Positions 1 to 7,326 of a stretch of DNA of 16,651 nucleotides are shown here, piece after piece (within the stretch, counting starts at the first letter, position 1; each line of letters starts with the position of its first letter). The position numbers and the translations under genes are program-made. The DNA lies in contig DCHD01000021.1 of assembly GCA_002315565.1 (NCBI GenBank), positions 1 to 16,651 of the forward strand, written 5' to 3'. The DNA comes from Solobacterium sp. UBA1761. GTDB taxonomy: Bacteria; Bacillota_I; Bacilli_A; Erysipelotrichales; Erysipelotrichaceae. A model generated the notes under the pieces. The model saw nothing but the letters and a program-made list of their open reading frames with translations. It was not told the DNA's origin and searched no databases.

Positions 1-752
1 TCTGAACCTTTTTTTCTGATTCTGATTGTTTCGTTTATATCTGAGTTCAGATATGCCTGTTCAATTTCCAGTTTTCGGATATTCTCAAGTGATTCAAGAT
101 ATGCGATATCTGGTTTTCTGATCAGGTATTTACGTTCAGTGGAATATGGACCTTTCTCATTGAGATATGAGGATATTTCACTTAGAAGCTTGTGCATTTT
201 TCCTTCAAAGTCGCTTGAGTTGTCAATAACTCTTAAATGAGGATGACCATTCCAGCAGTTGACCAGTTTTTCATCTACGGCTATAGCCTGTTCTGGAGTT
301 TCGGTACGGGCTGCATTGTTTTCAAGAGTATAGAAAGCTTCAGCTCCTTTGGCTGCTGTAACCATATGGAAGACAGCTCCGTATTTTTCTCTGGCTTCTG
401 TTTCACTCAGACCATATCTTTTGAGATTGTTCTGGAATATTTCTTCGCTGCAGAAGGCTCTACCGTCAAACAGACCTCTGTCATATACTACAAGGACTTT
501 ATCATTGGAGATTCTTTTGATCATTTCATCGTAGCTTGCTTCTTTTGCCAGCTGATGGTCAAAGATGCAGTCTTCAAAATCATCTTCACCCACGGTTTTT
601 CTGAAGATTCCGGCAGTCATGATTTCAGTAGCTACTTCTGATACAAATATTACGGTGTATCCCTGTTCTGTAAAGAAGTTCTGGATGTAGGACATACCGG
701 TTGTTTTACCGGCACATGGGCCGCCTGTAAGGACAATTTTCTTTATATTCAT
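1..752 (-). CDS. AAA/NadR-like nucleotide kinase fused to CYTH domain (partial)
   Basis: Read on the complementary strand from ATG at 752-750; 250 codons are visible before the gene leaves the window, so the C-terminus is missing. Residues 1-190 look like a P-loop kinase of the AAA_28/NadR type: Walker A GGPCAGKT at residues 10-17 and a hydrophobic strand ending in YDRG at about 90-93. From residue 203 a CYTH (triphosphate tunnel) domain begins with TERKYLIRK, and the alternating charged strand ETIRIRKKG sits at 241-249. The first Glu of the usual ExERK motif is Ser here. The order kinase then CYTH matches Ttd14-like proteins, whose bacterial substrate I do not know; a phosphorylated nucleotide or polyphosphate is an inference from the two folds. 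The ribosome site AGAGGTAAG lies just upstream. It is transcribed away from the DUF3795 gene. No signal peptide is seen, so it should be cytoplasmic. Confidence 0.82.
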   Translation of the reverse strand, partial: MNIKKIVLTGGPCAGKTTGMSYIQNFFTEQGYTVIFVSEVATEIMTAGIFRKTVGEDDFEDCIFDHQLAKEASYDEMIKRISNDKVLVVYDRGLFDGRAFCSEEIFQNNLKRYGLSETEAREKYGAVFHMVTAAKGAEAFYTLENNAARTETPEQAIAVDEKLVNCWNGHPHLRVIDNSSDFEGKMHKLLSEISSYLNEKGPYSTERKYLIRKPDIAYLESLENIRKLEIEQAYLNSDINETIRIRKKGS

Positions 753-774
753 AGCACTTACCTCTATTAGAAAT

Positions 775-780
775 ATTATA
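775..780 (-). promoter_or_regulatory. Candidate -10 box for the kinase/CYTH gene
   Basis: The complementary strand reads TATAAT here, 22 bases ahead of the ATG at 752. No convincing -35 hexamer lies at 16-18 bases upstream, so this is a single-box call. It would transcribe divergently from the promoter at 805-833. Confidence 0.35.
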
Positions 781-804
781 TATTTTTAAAGTCGTTTTTG
801 ATAC

Positions 805-833
805 TTGACATATATTTTTATACTTTCTACAAT
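805..833 (+). promoter_or_regulatory. Sigma-A promoter of the DUF3795/UvrA-like/GNAT run
   Basis: TTGACA at 805-810 and TACAAT at 828-833 are separated by exactly 17 bases. The predicted start is near 840, giving a leader of about 20 bases that consists mostly of the ribosome binding site AAGGAGG at 845-851. This is the best promoter in the window and probably drives the downstream plus-strand genes. Confidence 0.8.
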
Positions 834-858
834 TATCACACGTTAAGGAGGATATACT

Positions 859-1296
859 ATGAAATCAATATGTGGAATTAACTGTGATGAGTGTCCTATG
901 AAGGCACAGTGTAAAGGATGCGAAGCGACTGATGGCCATCCATTTGGTGGAAGCTGTGTTACCTGCGAAGCAATAAAATGCGGTGGCAATCAAATGCTTT
1001 TAGAAAGAAAACAGTCGCTGATTAAAGAATTCAGAGCTCTGGGAATCAAAGAACTTGAAAACCTGAATGACCTTTGTGCACTTGCCGGGTTCTATGTGAA
1101 TCTTGAATATCCTCTGATTAACGGAAATAAAATTAAACTGATTAATGACAATGATATCTATCTGGGTTATCAGGTAGAAAAGGAAAATTCAGAAAGATGT
1201 TATGGCCTTATTACTGACGGAAAGATGCTGATAGTAGCAGAATATGGCTGTAATGGCGCTGATCCTGAACTGATTATCTATAAAAAACTCGCTTAG
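859..1296 (+). CDS. DUF3795 cysteine-rich protein
   Basis: 145 residues, ATG preceded by AAGGAGG at 845-851. The N-terminal third is cysteine-rich, with eight Cys within residues 5-41 (CGINCDECP, CKGC, CVTC, KCGG). This is the pattern of DUF3795 proteins, which are thought to bind a metal or an iron-sulfur cluster through this region. The C-terminal part (about 70-145) has no motif I recognise and looks like a compact alpha/beta segment. It is the first gene after the strong promoter and lies 53 bases ahead of the UvrA-like gene, so co-transcription is likely unless the weak hairpin at 1283-1326 terminates. The molecular function of the family is unknown to me; metal binding is inferred from the cysteine spacing. 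No signal peptide or membrane segment is present. Confidence 0.8.
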   Translation: MKSICGINCDECPMKAQCKGCEATDGHPFGGSCVTCEAIKCGGNQMLLERKQSLIKEFRALGIKELENLNDLCALAGFYVNLEYPLINGNKIKLINDNDIYLGYQVEKENSERCYGLITDGKMLIVAEYGCNGADPELIIYKKLA

Positions 1297-1326
1297 TATA
1301 ACTCCTGATACTCTTACTGAGTTTTT
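1283..1326 (+). terminator. Weak terminator or attenuator hairpin overlapping the DUF3795 stop
   Basis: AAAAACTC at 1283-1290 pairs perfectly with GAGTTTTT at 1319-1326, and an inner AGTAT/ATACT stem (1295-1299 with 1308-1312) can form inside the 28-base loop. The U-rich right arm resembles an intrinsic terminator, but the stem has few GC pairs. It may reduce read-through into the UvrA-like gene rather than stop it. Confidence 0.3.
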
Positions 1327-1349
1327 GTCTTTGAAAAAGAAGGAGGAAT

Positions 1350-4163
1350 ATGTATAAAGAAATAGTAATTAAAGGTTTAAAACAGAACAATCTTAAGAAT
1401 ATCTCGTTAAATATTCCTAAAGGCAAGATTGTTGTTTTTACTGGTGTATCTGGAAGTGGAAAGTCATCGATTGTCTTCGATACGATTGCGGCTGAATCAC
1501 AAAGACAGATGAATGATACCTATACTGCCTGGATAAAAGGAAGACTTCCAAAATACGAAAAGCCAAAAGTTGATTCAATTGAGAATCTCAATGCATCAGT
1601 TATTGTTGACCAGACAAGACTTGGCGGAAACTCCAGATCGACAGTTGGAACAATATCGGACATGTATGCTTCATTAAGGCTCTTGTATTCAAGAATCGGT
1701 ACTCCACATGTCGGCAGTGCTTCTTTCTTTTCATTCAATGACCCTTATGGTATGTGTCCTAAATGTATGGGCCTTGGTAAAGTTATGACCATCAGAATAG
1801 AAGAAAGGATAGATCCTGAAAAGACGTGGTTAGAGGGGATGGCAGACTTACCGGCATTCCATATCGATAACTGGTACTGGAAACTCTATAAGGAAGCAAA
1901 CATCTTCCCGTTAGATAAGAAATATAAAGATTTTACTGAAATTGAACGTAACCGTCTTTTGTATGGCGCTGATGAAAAAGGCGGCAAACAGATTAATAAA
2001 AAAGTTGAAGGCATCGCAACATATCTTGAAAGAATGCTGTTAAGAAGAGATACATCCGAACTTAAAGAAGCATCTGTTATCAGACTGACAAGTCTATTAA
2101 ATGAAGAGAAGTGCCCGATGTGCCACGGAAAGAGAATAAACCGTATGGCACTTACATCCAAGATTCATGGTTACTCAATTGATGAGATGACCGCTATGGA
2201 ATTTACAACCTTAAAAAAAGTACTTGAATCAATTAAGGATGAAAGAGTACAGGGTGTAATTGATTCGCTTATTCTGACACTTACCAGAATGATAGATATC
2301 GGACTTCCATATCTTTCTATGGACAGAGAATCATCATCACTTTCAGGTGGCGAAGCACAAAGACTTAAACTTGTAAGATACATGGGTTCATCATTAACGG
2401 ATATGACCTATATCTTTGATGAACCATCAACCGGTATGCATCCAAGAGATGTCTACCGTATGGTGAAACTGCTCAAGTCTTTAAGAGATAAAGGAAATAC
2501 CGTACTTGTTGTTGAACACGACAAAGACATAATTTCCATTGCCGATGAGATTATTGATGTTGGACCTTTAGCCGGCAGAAACGGTGGAACAATTATGTTC
2601 CAGGGCAGTTATGAGAATCTTCTGATCTCTGACTCTTTAACTGCTGAAGCAATGAAACATAATGTTGAACTTAAAAAGAATGTCCGTATCCCTAAAGAGT
2701 TTCTGCCTGTAAGAAACGCTTCTGTCCACAACCTTAAGAATGTCAGTGTTGATATTCCTTTGAATGTACTGACAGTTGTAACAGGCGTAGCAGGAAGCGG
2801 TAAATCATCACTTATCAGAGATGTCTTTGCAAAGGTTTATGAAGATAGAGTAATCCTCGTTGATCAGTCACCGATCACCGCAACCAACAGGTCAACTCCT
2901 GCGAGTTACTTAGGTTTCTTTGATGAGATAAGAAGTGTTATGTCGAAGAATACTAAAGCGGGCATTTCAATGTTTTCATTCAACTCTGATGGCGGATGCA
3001 AGAGATGTGGTGGTAGAGGCTATATAACTACTGAACTTGTCTTTATGGATCCGATTACCACAAGATGTGAAGCCTGTGAAGGTAAACGTTATTCAAAAGA
3101 AGCTCTTTCCTATACCTATAAAGAAAAGAATATCGTTGATATTCTTGAAATGACTGCTGAAGAAGCGCTTGAATTCTTTAATGACAATAAGAAGCTTTCA
3201 AAGTCAATAAAGTCTTTATGTGATGTCGGACTTGGCTATCTTACATTAGGTCAGCCGGCAAGTACTCTATCGGGTGGCGAAAGACAGCGTCTGAAGTTAG
3301 CGAAATACCTTGGCAAGACCGGTAATATCTATGTGCTTGATGAACCGACAACGGGATTACATGCCTCAGATATTGAAAACGTTATGAAACTCCTCAACAG
3401 TTTTGTCGATAAAGGCAATACAGTTATCGTCATTGAACATAATCTTGATGTCATGAAGATGGCAGACTACATCATCGACATCGGACCGGATGGCGGTAAA
3501 TTCGGTGGTGAAATAGTCTATACCGGTACACCAGAAGATATGGTTGATAAGTCAGATACAATTACGGCCAAGTGTCTCAGATATTCGCTTGACAATCATC
3601 AGATGAGCGAAGAAGAAATCGAAGAACTGACAAAGTCATATGAAACTGATGATGAAGTTGAGACATATAAAAAAGAAGCGGAGGAAGATGAAGAAATGAA
3701 ACTAAATCCAATTGGTTATGCAGAATGTGATAACGGTAAATTCCAGATAAAACTGGATGAGAAATATAAAGAAGCTTTATTGGGCTTGGAAGGTTATTCC
3801 CACGTAGAAGTATTGTGGTGGTTCTCTGGCTGCGATAACAGTGAAGACAGAAACATCATGACCATTGAAAAGCCATACACCAAAGGTCCTGAAAAACTTG
3901 GAACCTTTGCGACAAGATCACCAGAAAGACCTAATCCGATTGCAGTATCAGTCTGTTCTTTGAAGAATATTGATATAGATAAAGGTATTATTGAGTTTGA
4001 CTACTTTGATGCCTATACCGGTACACCGGTTCTAGACCTTAAACCATATACACCATCATGCGATAAGGTTGAAAATGTCAAGACTCCTGACTGGTGTGCA
4101 CATTGGCCTGATTCGTATGAGAAGAGTGGAGATTTTGACTGGGAGAAAGAATTTAACTTCTAG
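1350..4163 (+). CDS. UvrA-like ABC ATPase (UvrA2/DrrC type) fused to TrmO/TsaA domain
   Basis: 937 residues; ATG after AGGAGG at 1341-1346. Residues 1 to about 745 are a UvrA-like twin ABC ATPase: Walker A GVSGSGKS (32-39) and GVAGSGKS (479-486), signatures LSGGE at 331-335 and 640-644, Walker B Asp at 357 and 664, and zinc CxxC pairs at 136/139 with 255/258 and 550/553 with 573/576. The chain passes from the first ABC segment straight to the FSFN/CPKC zinc region, so the UvrB-binding domain of true UvrA is absent, as in UvrA2/DrrC proteins linked to resistance to DNA-binding drugs. A charged, acidic linker (about 746-782) leads to residues 783-937, a TrmO/TsaA (UPF0066) domain with FATRSPERPNP at 853-863 and GTPVLDLKPY. 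TrmO N6-methylates t6A37 of tRNA-Thr. The ABC half is likely cytosolic and DNA-associated; the purpose of the fusion is unknown. An internal start at 3696 could release the methyltransferase alone. Confidence 0.9.
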   Translation: MYKEIVIKGLKQNNLKNISLNIPKGKIVVFTGVSGSGKSSIVFDTIAAESQRQMNDTYTAWIKGRLPKYEKPKVDSIENLNASVIVDQTRLGGNSRSTVGTISDMYASLRLLYSRIGTPHVGSASFFSFNDPYGMCPKCMGLGKVMTIRIEERIDPEKTWLEGMADLPAFHIDNWYWKLYKEANIFPLDKKYKDFTEIERNRLLYGADEKGGKQINKKVEGIATYLERMLLRRDTSELKEASVIRLTSLLNEEKCPMCHGKRINRMALTSKIHGYSIDEMTAMEFTTLKKVLESIKDERVQGVIDSLILTLTRMIDIGLPYLSMDRESSSLSGGEAQRLKLVRYMGSSLTDMTYIFDEPSTGMHPRDVYRMVKLLKSLRDKGNTVLVVEHDKDIISIADEIIDVGPLAGRNGGTIMFQGSYENLLISDSLTAEAMKHNVELKKNVRIPKEFLPVRNASVHNLKNVSVDIPLNVLTVVTGVAGSGKSSLIRDVFAKVYEDRVILVDQSPITATNRSTPASYLGFFDEIRSVMSKNTKAGISMFSFNSDGGCKRCGGRGYITTELVFMDPITTRCEACEGKRYSKEALSYTYKEKNIVDILEMTAEEALEFFNDNKKLSKSIKSLCDVGLGYLTLGQPASTLSGGERQRLKLAKYLGKTGNIYVLDEPTTGLHASDIENVMKLLNSFVDKGNTVIVIEHNLDVMKMADYIIDIGPDGGKFGGEIVYTGTPEDMVDKSDTITAKCLRYSLDNHQMSEEEIEELTKSYETDDEVETYKKEAEEDEEMKLNPIGYAECDNGKFQIKLDEKYKEALLGLEGYSHVEVLWWFSGCDNSEDRNIMTIEKPYTKGPEKLGTFATRSPERPNPIAVSVCSLKNIDIDKGIIEFDYFDAYTGTPVLDLKPYTPSCDKVENVKTPDWCAHWPDSYEKSGDFDWEKEFNF
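3680..3698 (+). promoter_or_regulatory. Possible internal ribosome site and start for a free TrmO domain
   Basis: GGAGG at 3680-3684 is followed, after 11 bases, by an in-frame ATG at 3696-3698, exactly where the TrmO/TsaA homology begins (MKLNPIGYA). The spacing is a little long and the site lies in purine-rich code for Glu/Lys, so it may be chance. If used, it would give a separate protein of 155 residues, which is a normal length for TrmO. Confidence 0.4.
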
Positions 4164-4177
4164 AAAATATTATAATT

Positions 4178-4201
4178 ATCACTGATAGAAATATCGGTGA
4201 T
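4178..4201 (+). promoter_or_regulatory. Hairpin enclosing the ribosome site of the first GNAT gene
   Basis: ATCACTGAT at 4178-4186 pairs with ATCGGTGAT at 4193-4201 (nine pairs, one G-U, six-base loop). The right arm contains GGTGAT (4196-4201), which matches the 3' part of the full Shine-Dalgarno AGGAGGTGAT and sits six bases before ATG 4208. No better site exists there, so the folded form would hide it. A short T run after the arm also allows reading it as a weak terminator. Confidence 0.4.
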
Positions 4202-4207
4202 TTTAAT

Positions 4208-4729
4208 ATGTATAACTGTTTAAATGTTTCAGATTTTTCAGAAAAATATGAAGTAAGAGAACTTGCTGAAAGCGATATATCAGCGATTCTTTCACTTGAA
4301 CTCTCAAATCCTCTTTATTATGATTATTGTCCACCGCTTCCAACAGTTGAAGATATTAAAGAAGATATGAATGCATTCCCTGAAGCACTTGGCAGAGAAA
4401 ACAAATACTATGCCGGTTATTTCAATCTGAATAGACTCATTGCTGTAATTGATCTATTGGTAAATTATCCTCAGGATGGAATCGCATTTATCGGCTTCTT
4501 TATGGTTGATAAAGAGTACAGTGGCAACAATATCGGTTCAGATATCATTGATGAACTTATGAATTATCTTAAAGAATCCGGTATTCATACAGTAAGACTG
4601 GGCTACGTGATTGGCAACCCACAGTCAGAACACTTCTGGAAGAAAAATAGATTCAAAGAATTAAAGAAGACAACTTCTTTGACAGTTGAACAGGAAATAA
4701 TGCTGATGGAAAGGAAACTACATGATTAG
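4208..4729 (+). CDS. GNAT family N-acetyltransferase 1
   Basis: 173 residues. The central strand IGFFMVDKEY followed by SGNNIGSDIIDEL (about 95-117) is GNAT motif A, the acetyl-CoA pyrophosphate loop, here in the variant form GNNIGS in place of Q/RxxGxG. Motif B follows as RLGYVIGNPQSEHFWKKNRF (130-149), where the Asn and the aromatic run before the C-terminal strand are typical. The N-terminal region (15-60) carries an acidic helix that normally shapes the acceptor site, so the substrate cannot be named; a small amine or peptide N-terminus is possible. The gene starts 44 bases after the UvrA-TrmO fusion with its ribosome site inside a hairpin, and its end overlaps the next GNAT gene by 8 bases, which implies translational coupling. 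Cytoplasmic, no membrane segment. Confidence 0.8.
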   Translation: MYNCLNVSDFSEKYEVRELAESDISAILSLELSNPLYYDYCPPLPTVEDIKEDMNAFPEALGRENKYYAGYFNLNRLIAVIDLLVNYPQDGIAFIGFFMVDKEYSGNNIGSDIIDELMNYLKESGIHTVRLGYVIGNPQSEHFWKKNRFKELKKTTSLTVEQEIMLMERKLHD

Positions 4730-5204
4730 ACTTGAAAAAGTGAATTCACACAATGTTTGGAAACTTCTTAAACTTGAAGTGAATGAAGACCAGAAGAACT
4801 TTGTGGCGACCAATACTGAAAGTATTATTGAAGCTTATACGACAATTGCTGCCAATGGTGTTGCACTTCCTTTTGGCATTTATGACGACGATGTTCCGGT
4901 TGGCTTTCTGATGATTGGTTATGGTGTAGATGATGAATGGGGCAATGGACCAAAGATTGCTGAAGGAAACTACTGTATCTGGCGCTTGATGATTGACAAG
5001 AACCATCAGGGCAAAGGTTATGGCAGAAGGACAATGGAACTAGCACTTGATTATATAAAGACTATGCCATTAGGTAAAGCGGAATATGTCTATCTTTCAT
5101 TTGAACCAGAAAACGTTAAGGCCAAGAAGATGTATGAATCATTTGGATTTAGTCCAAATGGTGAAATGGATGATGAAGAAATAGTAATGGTTAAAAAACT
5201 ATAA
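4722..5204 (+). CDS. GNAT acetyltransferase 2, BltD/spermidine-acetyltransferase-like
   Basis: 160 residues with ATG 4722 placed six bases after AAGGA (4711-4715), inside the end of the preceding gene. Motif A is canonical: WRLMIDKNHQGKGYGRRTM, with QGKGYG at 96-101. Motif B includes LSFEPENVKAKKMYESFGF, and the end reads NGEMDDEEIVMVKKL. The overall layout, including the GF.MIGY strand near 60 and the closing MVKKL, resembles Bacillus BltD, a spermine/spermidine acetyltransferase beside a drug-efflux gene. Polyamine acetylation is therefore the best guess, from remembered similarity rather than any search. Acetyl-CoA would be the donor. The neighbouring UvrA-like protein of the drug-resistance class gives loose contextual support for a detoxification role. 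Confidence 0.82.
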   Translation: MIRLEKVNSHNVWKLLKLEVNEDQKNFVATNTESIIEAYTTIAANGVALPFGIYDDDVPVGFLMIGYGVDDEWGNGPKIAEGNYCIWRLMIDKNHQGKGYGRRTMELALDYIKTMPLGKAEYVYLSFEPENVKAKKMYESFGFSPNGEMDDEEIVMVKKL

Positions 5205-5223
5205 TTAAAGAAAGGATAAGCAA

Positions 5224-6018
5224 ATGATTAAAGAGTATAAAAACGGAAACGAGCTTGTAGAAGAAAACAGAGCGTTTTTGGAATTGGATATGACTAAGTC
5301 AGGGTTTTTCTTTTTGGATGCACCATTGTTGATAAATCTGGATGAAAGAAACTACGTATTTAAAGTTGAGAATAATGGAAAAAAGTTATTGGTGTTATCA
5401 GTAGAACCTTTTAATATTCTTTTTTATGGTGATAAGGAATGCGCCAAAGAAGCAGCCGAATACATAAATGAGAAAGGGTATGTATTAAGAAACTACCTGG
5501 CAGAGGAAGAACTTGGCAATGCATTTGCGGATGTTTTGAAAAAATTTGGATTTGAATATTCAGAAGAGCTTGCTATGGATTTCATGGAAGCTGATTCTAT
5601 CAGCGAACCTTCAAGTGCTGAAGTAACAGCACCAACAGATTCAGACTTTGAAGAACTCTTTGAGCTTAAGGGATATTTCTTTAAGGACTGCGGCCTGCTT
5701 GATGAAAATAACGCAGAAAGACTTAAGAAACAGATTAAGGATTTCCGTATCATCAGAAGAGATGGAAAGATTGCTTCCATGGCCAGAATGACTCAGGTTA
5801 CAGATCGTGATGCCAAGATTGCCGATGTCTATACTCGTGATGAATACCGTGGAAAACATATCGCAAGGCTTGTGGTGAATACATTAAAGAACGAGATAAT
5901 TGAATCAGGAAGAATTGCAACACTTAATGTTGACCAGAAGAATCCGATTTCCAATCATCTTTACGGTTCATTAGGATTCAAAAAAGTATTCTCACAAGGA
6001 GAATATCGTCAGAAATGA
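5224..6018 (+). CDS. GNAT acetyltransferase 3 with N-terminal extension
   Basis: 264 residues; ATG 5224 follows AAAGGA at 5211-5216 with seven bases between. The C-terminal half (about 135-260) is a GNAT domain: IADVYTRDEYRGKHIARLVVNTL at about 199-221, with RGKHIA as the acetyl-CoA loop, then LNVDQKNPISNHLYGSLGFKKV. The N-terminal half (1-130) has the strand/helix rhythm of a degenerate GNAT fold without a pyrophosphate loop, so the protein may be a tandem GNAT with one dead copy; this is inference. FR47-type enzymes have this two-part build and the family contains amino-acid and peptide acyltransferases, but I cannot name a substrate. Its stop overlaps the next start (ATGA at 6015-6018). 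Confidence 0.75.
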   Translation: MIKEYKNGNELVEENRAFLELDMTKSGFFFLDAPLLINLDERNYVFKVENNGKKLLVLSVEPFNILFYGDKECAKEAAEYINEKGYVLRNYLAEEELGNAFADVLKKFGFEYSEELAMDFMEADSISEPSSAEVTAPTDSDFEELFELKGYFFKDCGLLDENNAERLKKQIKDFRIIRRDGKIASMARMTQVTDRDAKIADVYTRDEYRGKHIARLVVNTLKNEIIESGRIATLNVDQKNPISNHLYGSLGFKKVFSQGEYRQK

Positions 6019-6467
6019 TTAGAAAAGTAACAAAAGATGATGTCTATCGTCTATCTGAAATCATTGTCTATAATAATCGGATTAATTACTATCCGATTTT
6101 TAAGGATATAGAGTACTCATTTAAATTATTCAATGTTAAAGATGTGGGTGATGATTATCTGAACGATACTGATTTTATGGATAATACCTATGTCTATATA
6201 GACGAAGTCATAAAGGGTTTTATCTATGTAAAAGATGGTGAGATTGTTAAACTCTATGTTGACTCTTTCTTTCAAGATAAAGGGATAGGTAAAGCGCTTC
6301 TTGACTATGCGCTAAATGAATGTCATGGTAATTGGCTATGGGCACTTGAAAAGAATACAAGAGCCATTGCTTTCTATAAAAGAAACAGTTTTGAAGTGAC
6401 CGATGAAAGAAAGCTGGAAGAAGGAACAAGTGAATATCTTGTAAAACTTATAAGATGCATGAAGTAG
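6015..6467 (+). CDS. GNAT family N-acetyltransferase 4
   Basis: 150 residues. Motif A reads IVKLYVDSFFQDKGIGKALLDYAL, with QDKGIG at 87-92, and motif B reads LWALEKNTRAIAFYKRNSFEV at about 108-128, both close to standard for small single-domain GNATs. The start ATG lies in an ATGA overlap with the previous gene, and the nearest purine tract (AAGGAG, 5996-6001) is 13 bases away, so translation is probably coupled to the upstream stop. The substrate is unknown; the short N-terminal region with NRINYYPIF resembles RimI-like or amine acetyltransferases only in a general way. The end overlaps the radical SAM gene by 13 bases. Confidence 0.8.
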   Translation: MIRKVTKDDVYRLSEIIVYNNRINYYPIFKDIEYSFKLFNVKDVGDDYLNDTDFMDNTYVYIDEVIKGFIYVKDGEIVKLYVDSFFQDKGIGKALLDYALNECHGNWLWALEKNTRAIAFYKRNSFEVTDERKLEEGTSEYLVKLIRCMK

Positions 6468-7318
6468 AAGTAAAAGGTATTCTTTCTCAGAACAACGGAA
6501 TGAATACCTACAGAGGATGTTCACATGGATGCATATACTGTGATTCAAGAAGTCTGTGCTATGGTTTTAATCATGACTTTGAGGATATTGAGATTAAGAA
6601 GAATGCATCAGAACTCTTGGAGAAGGCGCTTAAGTCCAAAAGACAACCATGCATGATTGGAACGGGGTCAATGTGTGATCCATATCTGCATATTGAAGAA
6701 GAAGTAAAACTGACCAGGAAGTGTCTTGAGATAATTGACCGCTATGGATTTGGTTTAGCGATACTTACCAAATCAGACAGAATACTCAGAGATATCGATC
6801 TGATTAAGCATATCAATGATAATTCCAAGGCAGTAGTTCAGATGACTTTGACAACCTATGATGATGAATTGTGCAAAAAGCTAGAACCGAATGTATGTGT
6901 TACATCCGAAAGATTCAAGGTGCTTATGAAATGTAAGGAACTCGGAATTCCGACTATTGTCTGGTTATCTCCGTTTCTTCCTTTCATCAATGACACTTTA
7001 GAAAATATCAGGGGCCTTCTTGATTACTGCATCAAAGCCGAAGTCAAGGGTGTGGTTTTCTGGGGAATCGGTGTTACATTAAGAGATGGAAACAGGGAAT
7101 ATTTCTATAAGAAACTTGATGAACTTTTTCCTGGAATGAAAGAGAAATATATCAGGACATACGGAAATGCCTACGAGGTAAACAGCCCCAATAACGGCTA
7201 TCTGATGTCCATAATAAGGGATGAATGCAGGAAACATAACATCATGTACAATCCTGATGAATGTTTCAGATATATGAGGGAATACCCTTATAAGAACGAA
7301 CAGGTGAGTCTGTTTTAA
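6455..7318 (+). CDS. SPL-family radical SAM protein
   Basis: 287 residues. The cluster-binding motif is CSHGCIYC (Cys 22, 26 and 29), a CX3CX2C [4Fe-4S] site that splits S-adenosylmethionine to a 5'-deoxyadenosyl radical. GTGSMCDPYLHIEE further on is typical of the spore-photoproduct-lyase-like (SPL, Rv2578c-type) group rather than of maturases with SPASM domains, and no extra C-terminal cysteine cluster is seen. The reaction in this subgroup is not established; DNA or nucleotide repair is often suggested from the SPL link. ATG 6455 has no clear ribosome site and overlaps the previous gene by 13 bases, so it is probably coupled. It is the only non-acetyltransferase gene within the GNAT run, which suggests a link to one of the neighbours but does not prove it. 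Confidence 0.85.
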   Translation: MHEVEVKGILSQNNGMNTYRGCSHGCIYCDSRSLCYGFNHDFEDIEIKKNASELLEKALKSKRQPCMIGTGSMCDPYLHIEEEVKLTRKCLEIIDRYGFGLAILTKSDRILRDIDLIKHINDNSKAVVQMTLTTYDDELCKKLEPNVCVTSERFKVLMKCKELGIPTIVWLSPFLPFINDTLENIRGLLDYCIKAEVKGVVFWGIGVTLRDGNREYFYKKLDELFPGMKEKYIRTYGNAYEVNSPNNGYLMSIIRDECRKHNIMYNPDECFRYMREYPYKNEQVSLF

Positions 7319-7326
7319 GGAGAATT

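Noticed and set aside
237..641. 134-codon plus-strand ORF
   Set aside because: It lies wholly antisense to the kinase/CYTH gene, which has clear Walker A and CYTH motifs and a ribosome site; the plus-strand product resembles no family and has no ribosome site.
4135..4176. TTGACT (4135-4140) and TATAAT (4171-4176) as a promoter for GNAT 1
   Set aside because: The spacing is 30 bases, far beyond the usual 16-18; the -10-like box alone in AT-rich DNA is not enough.
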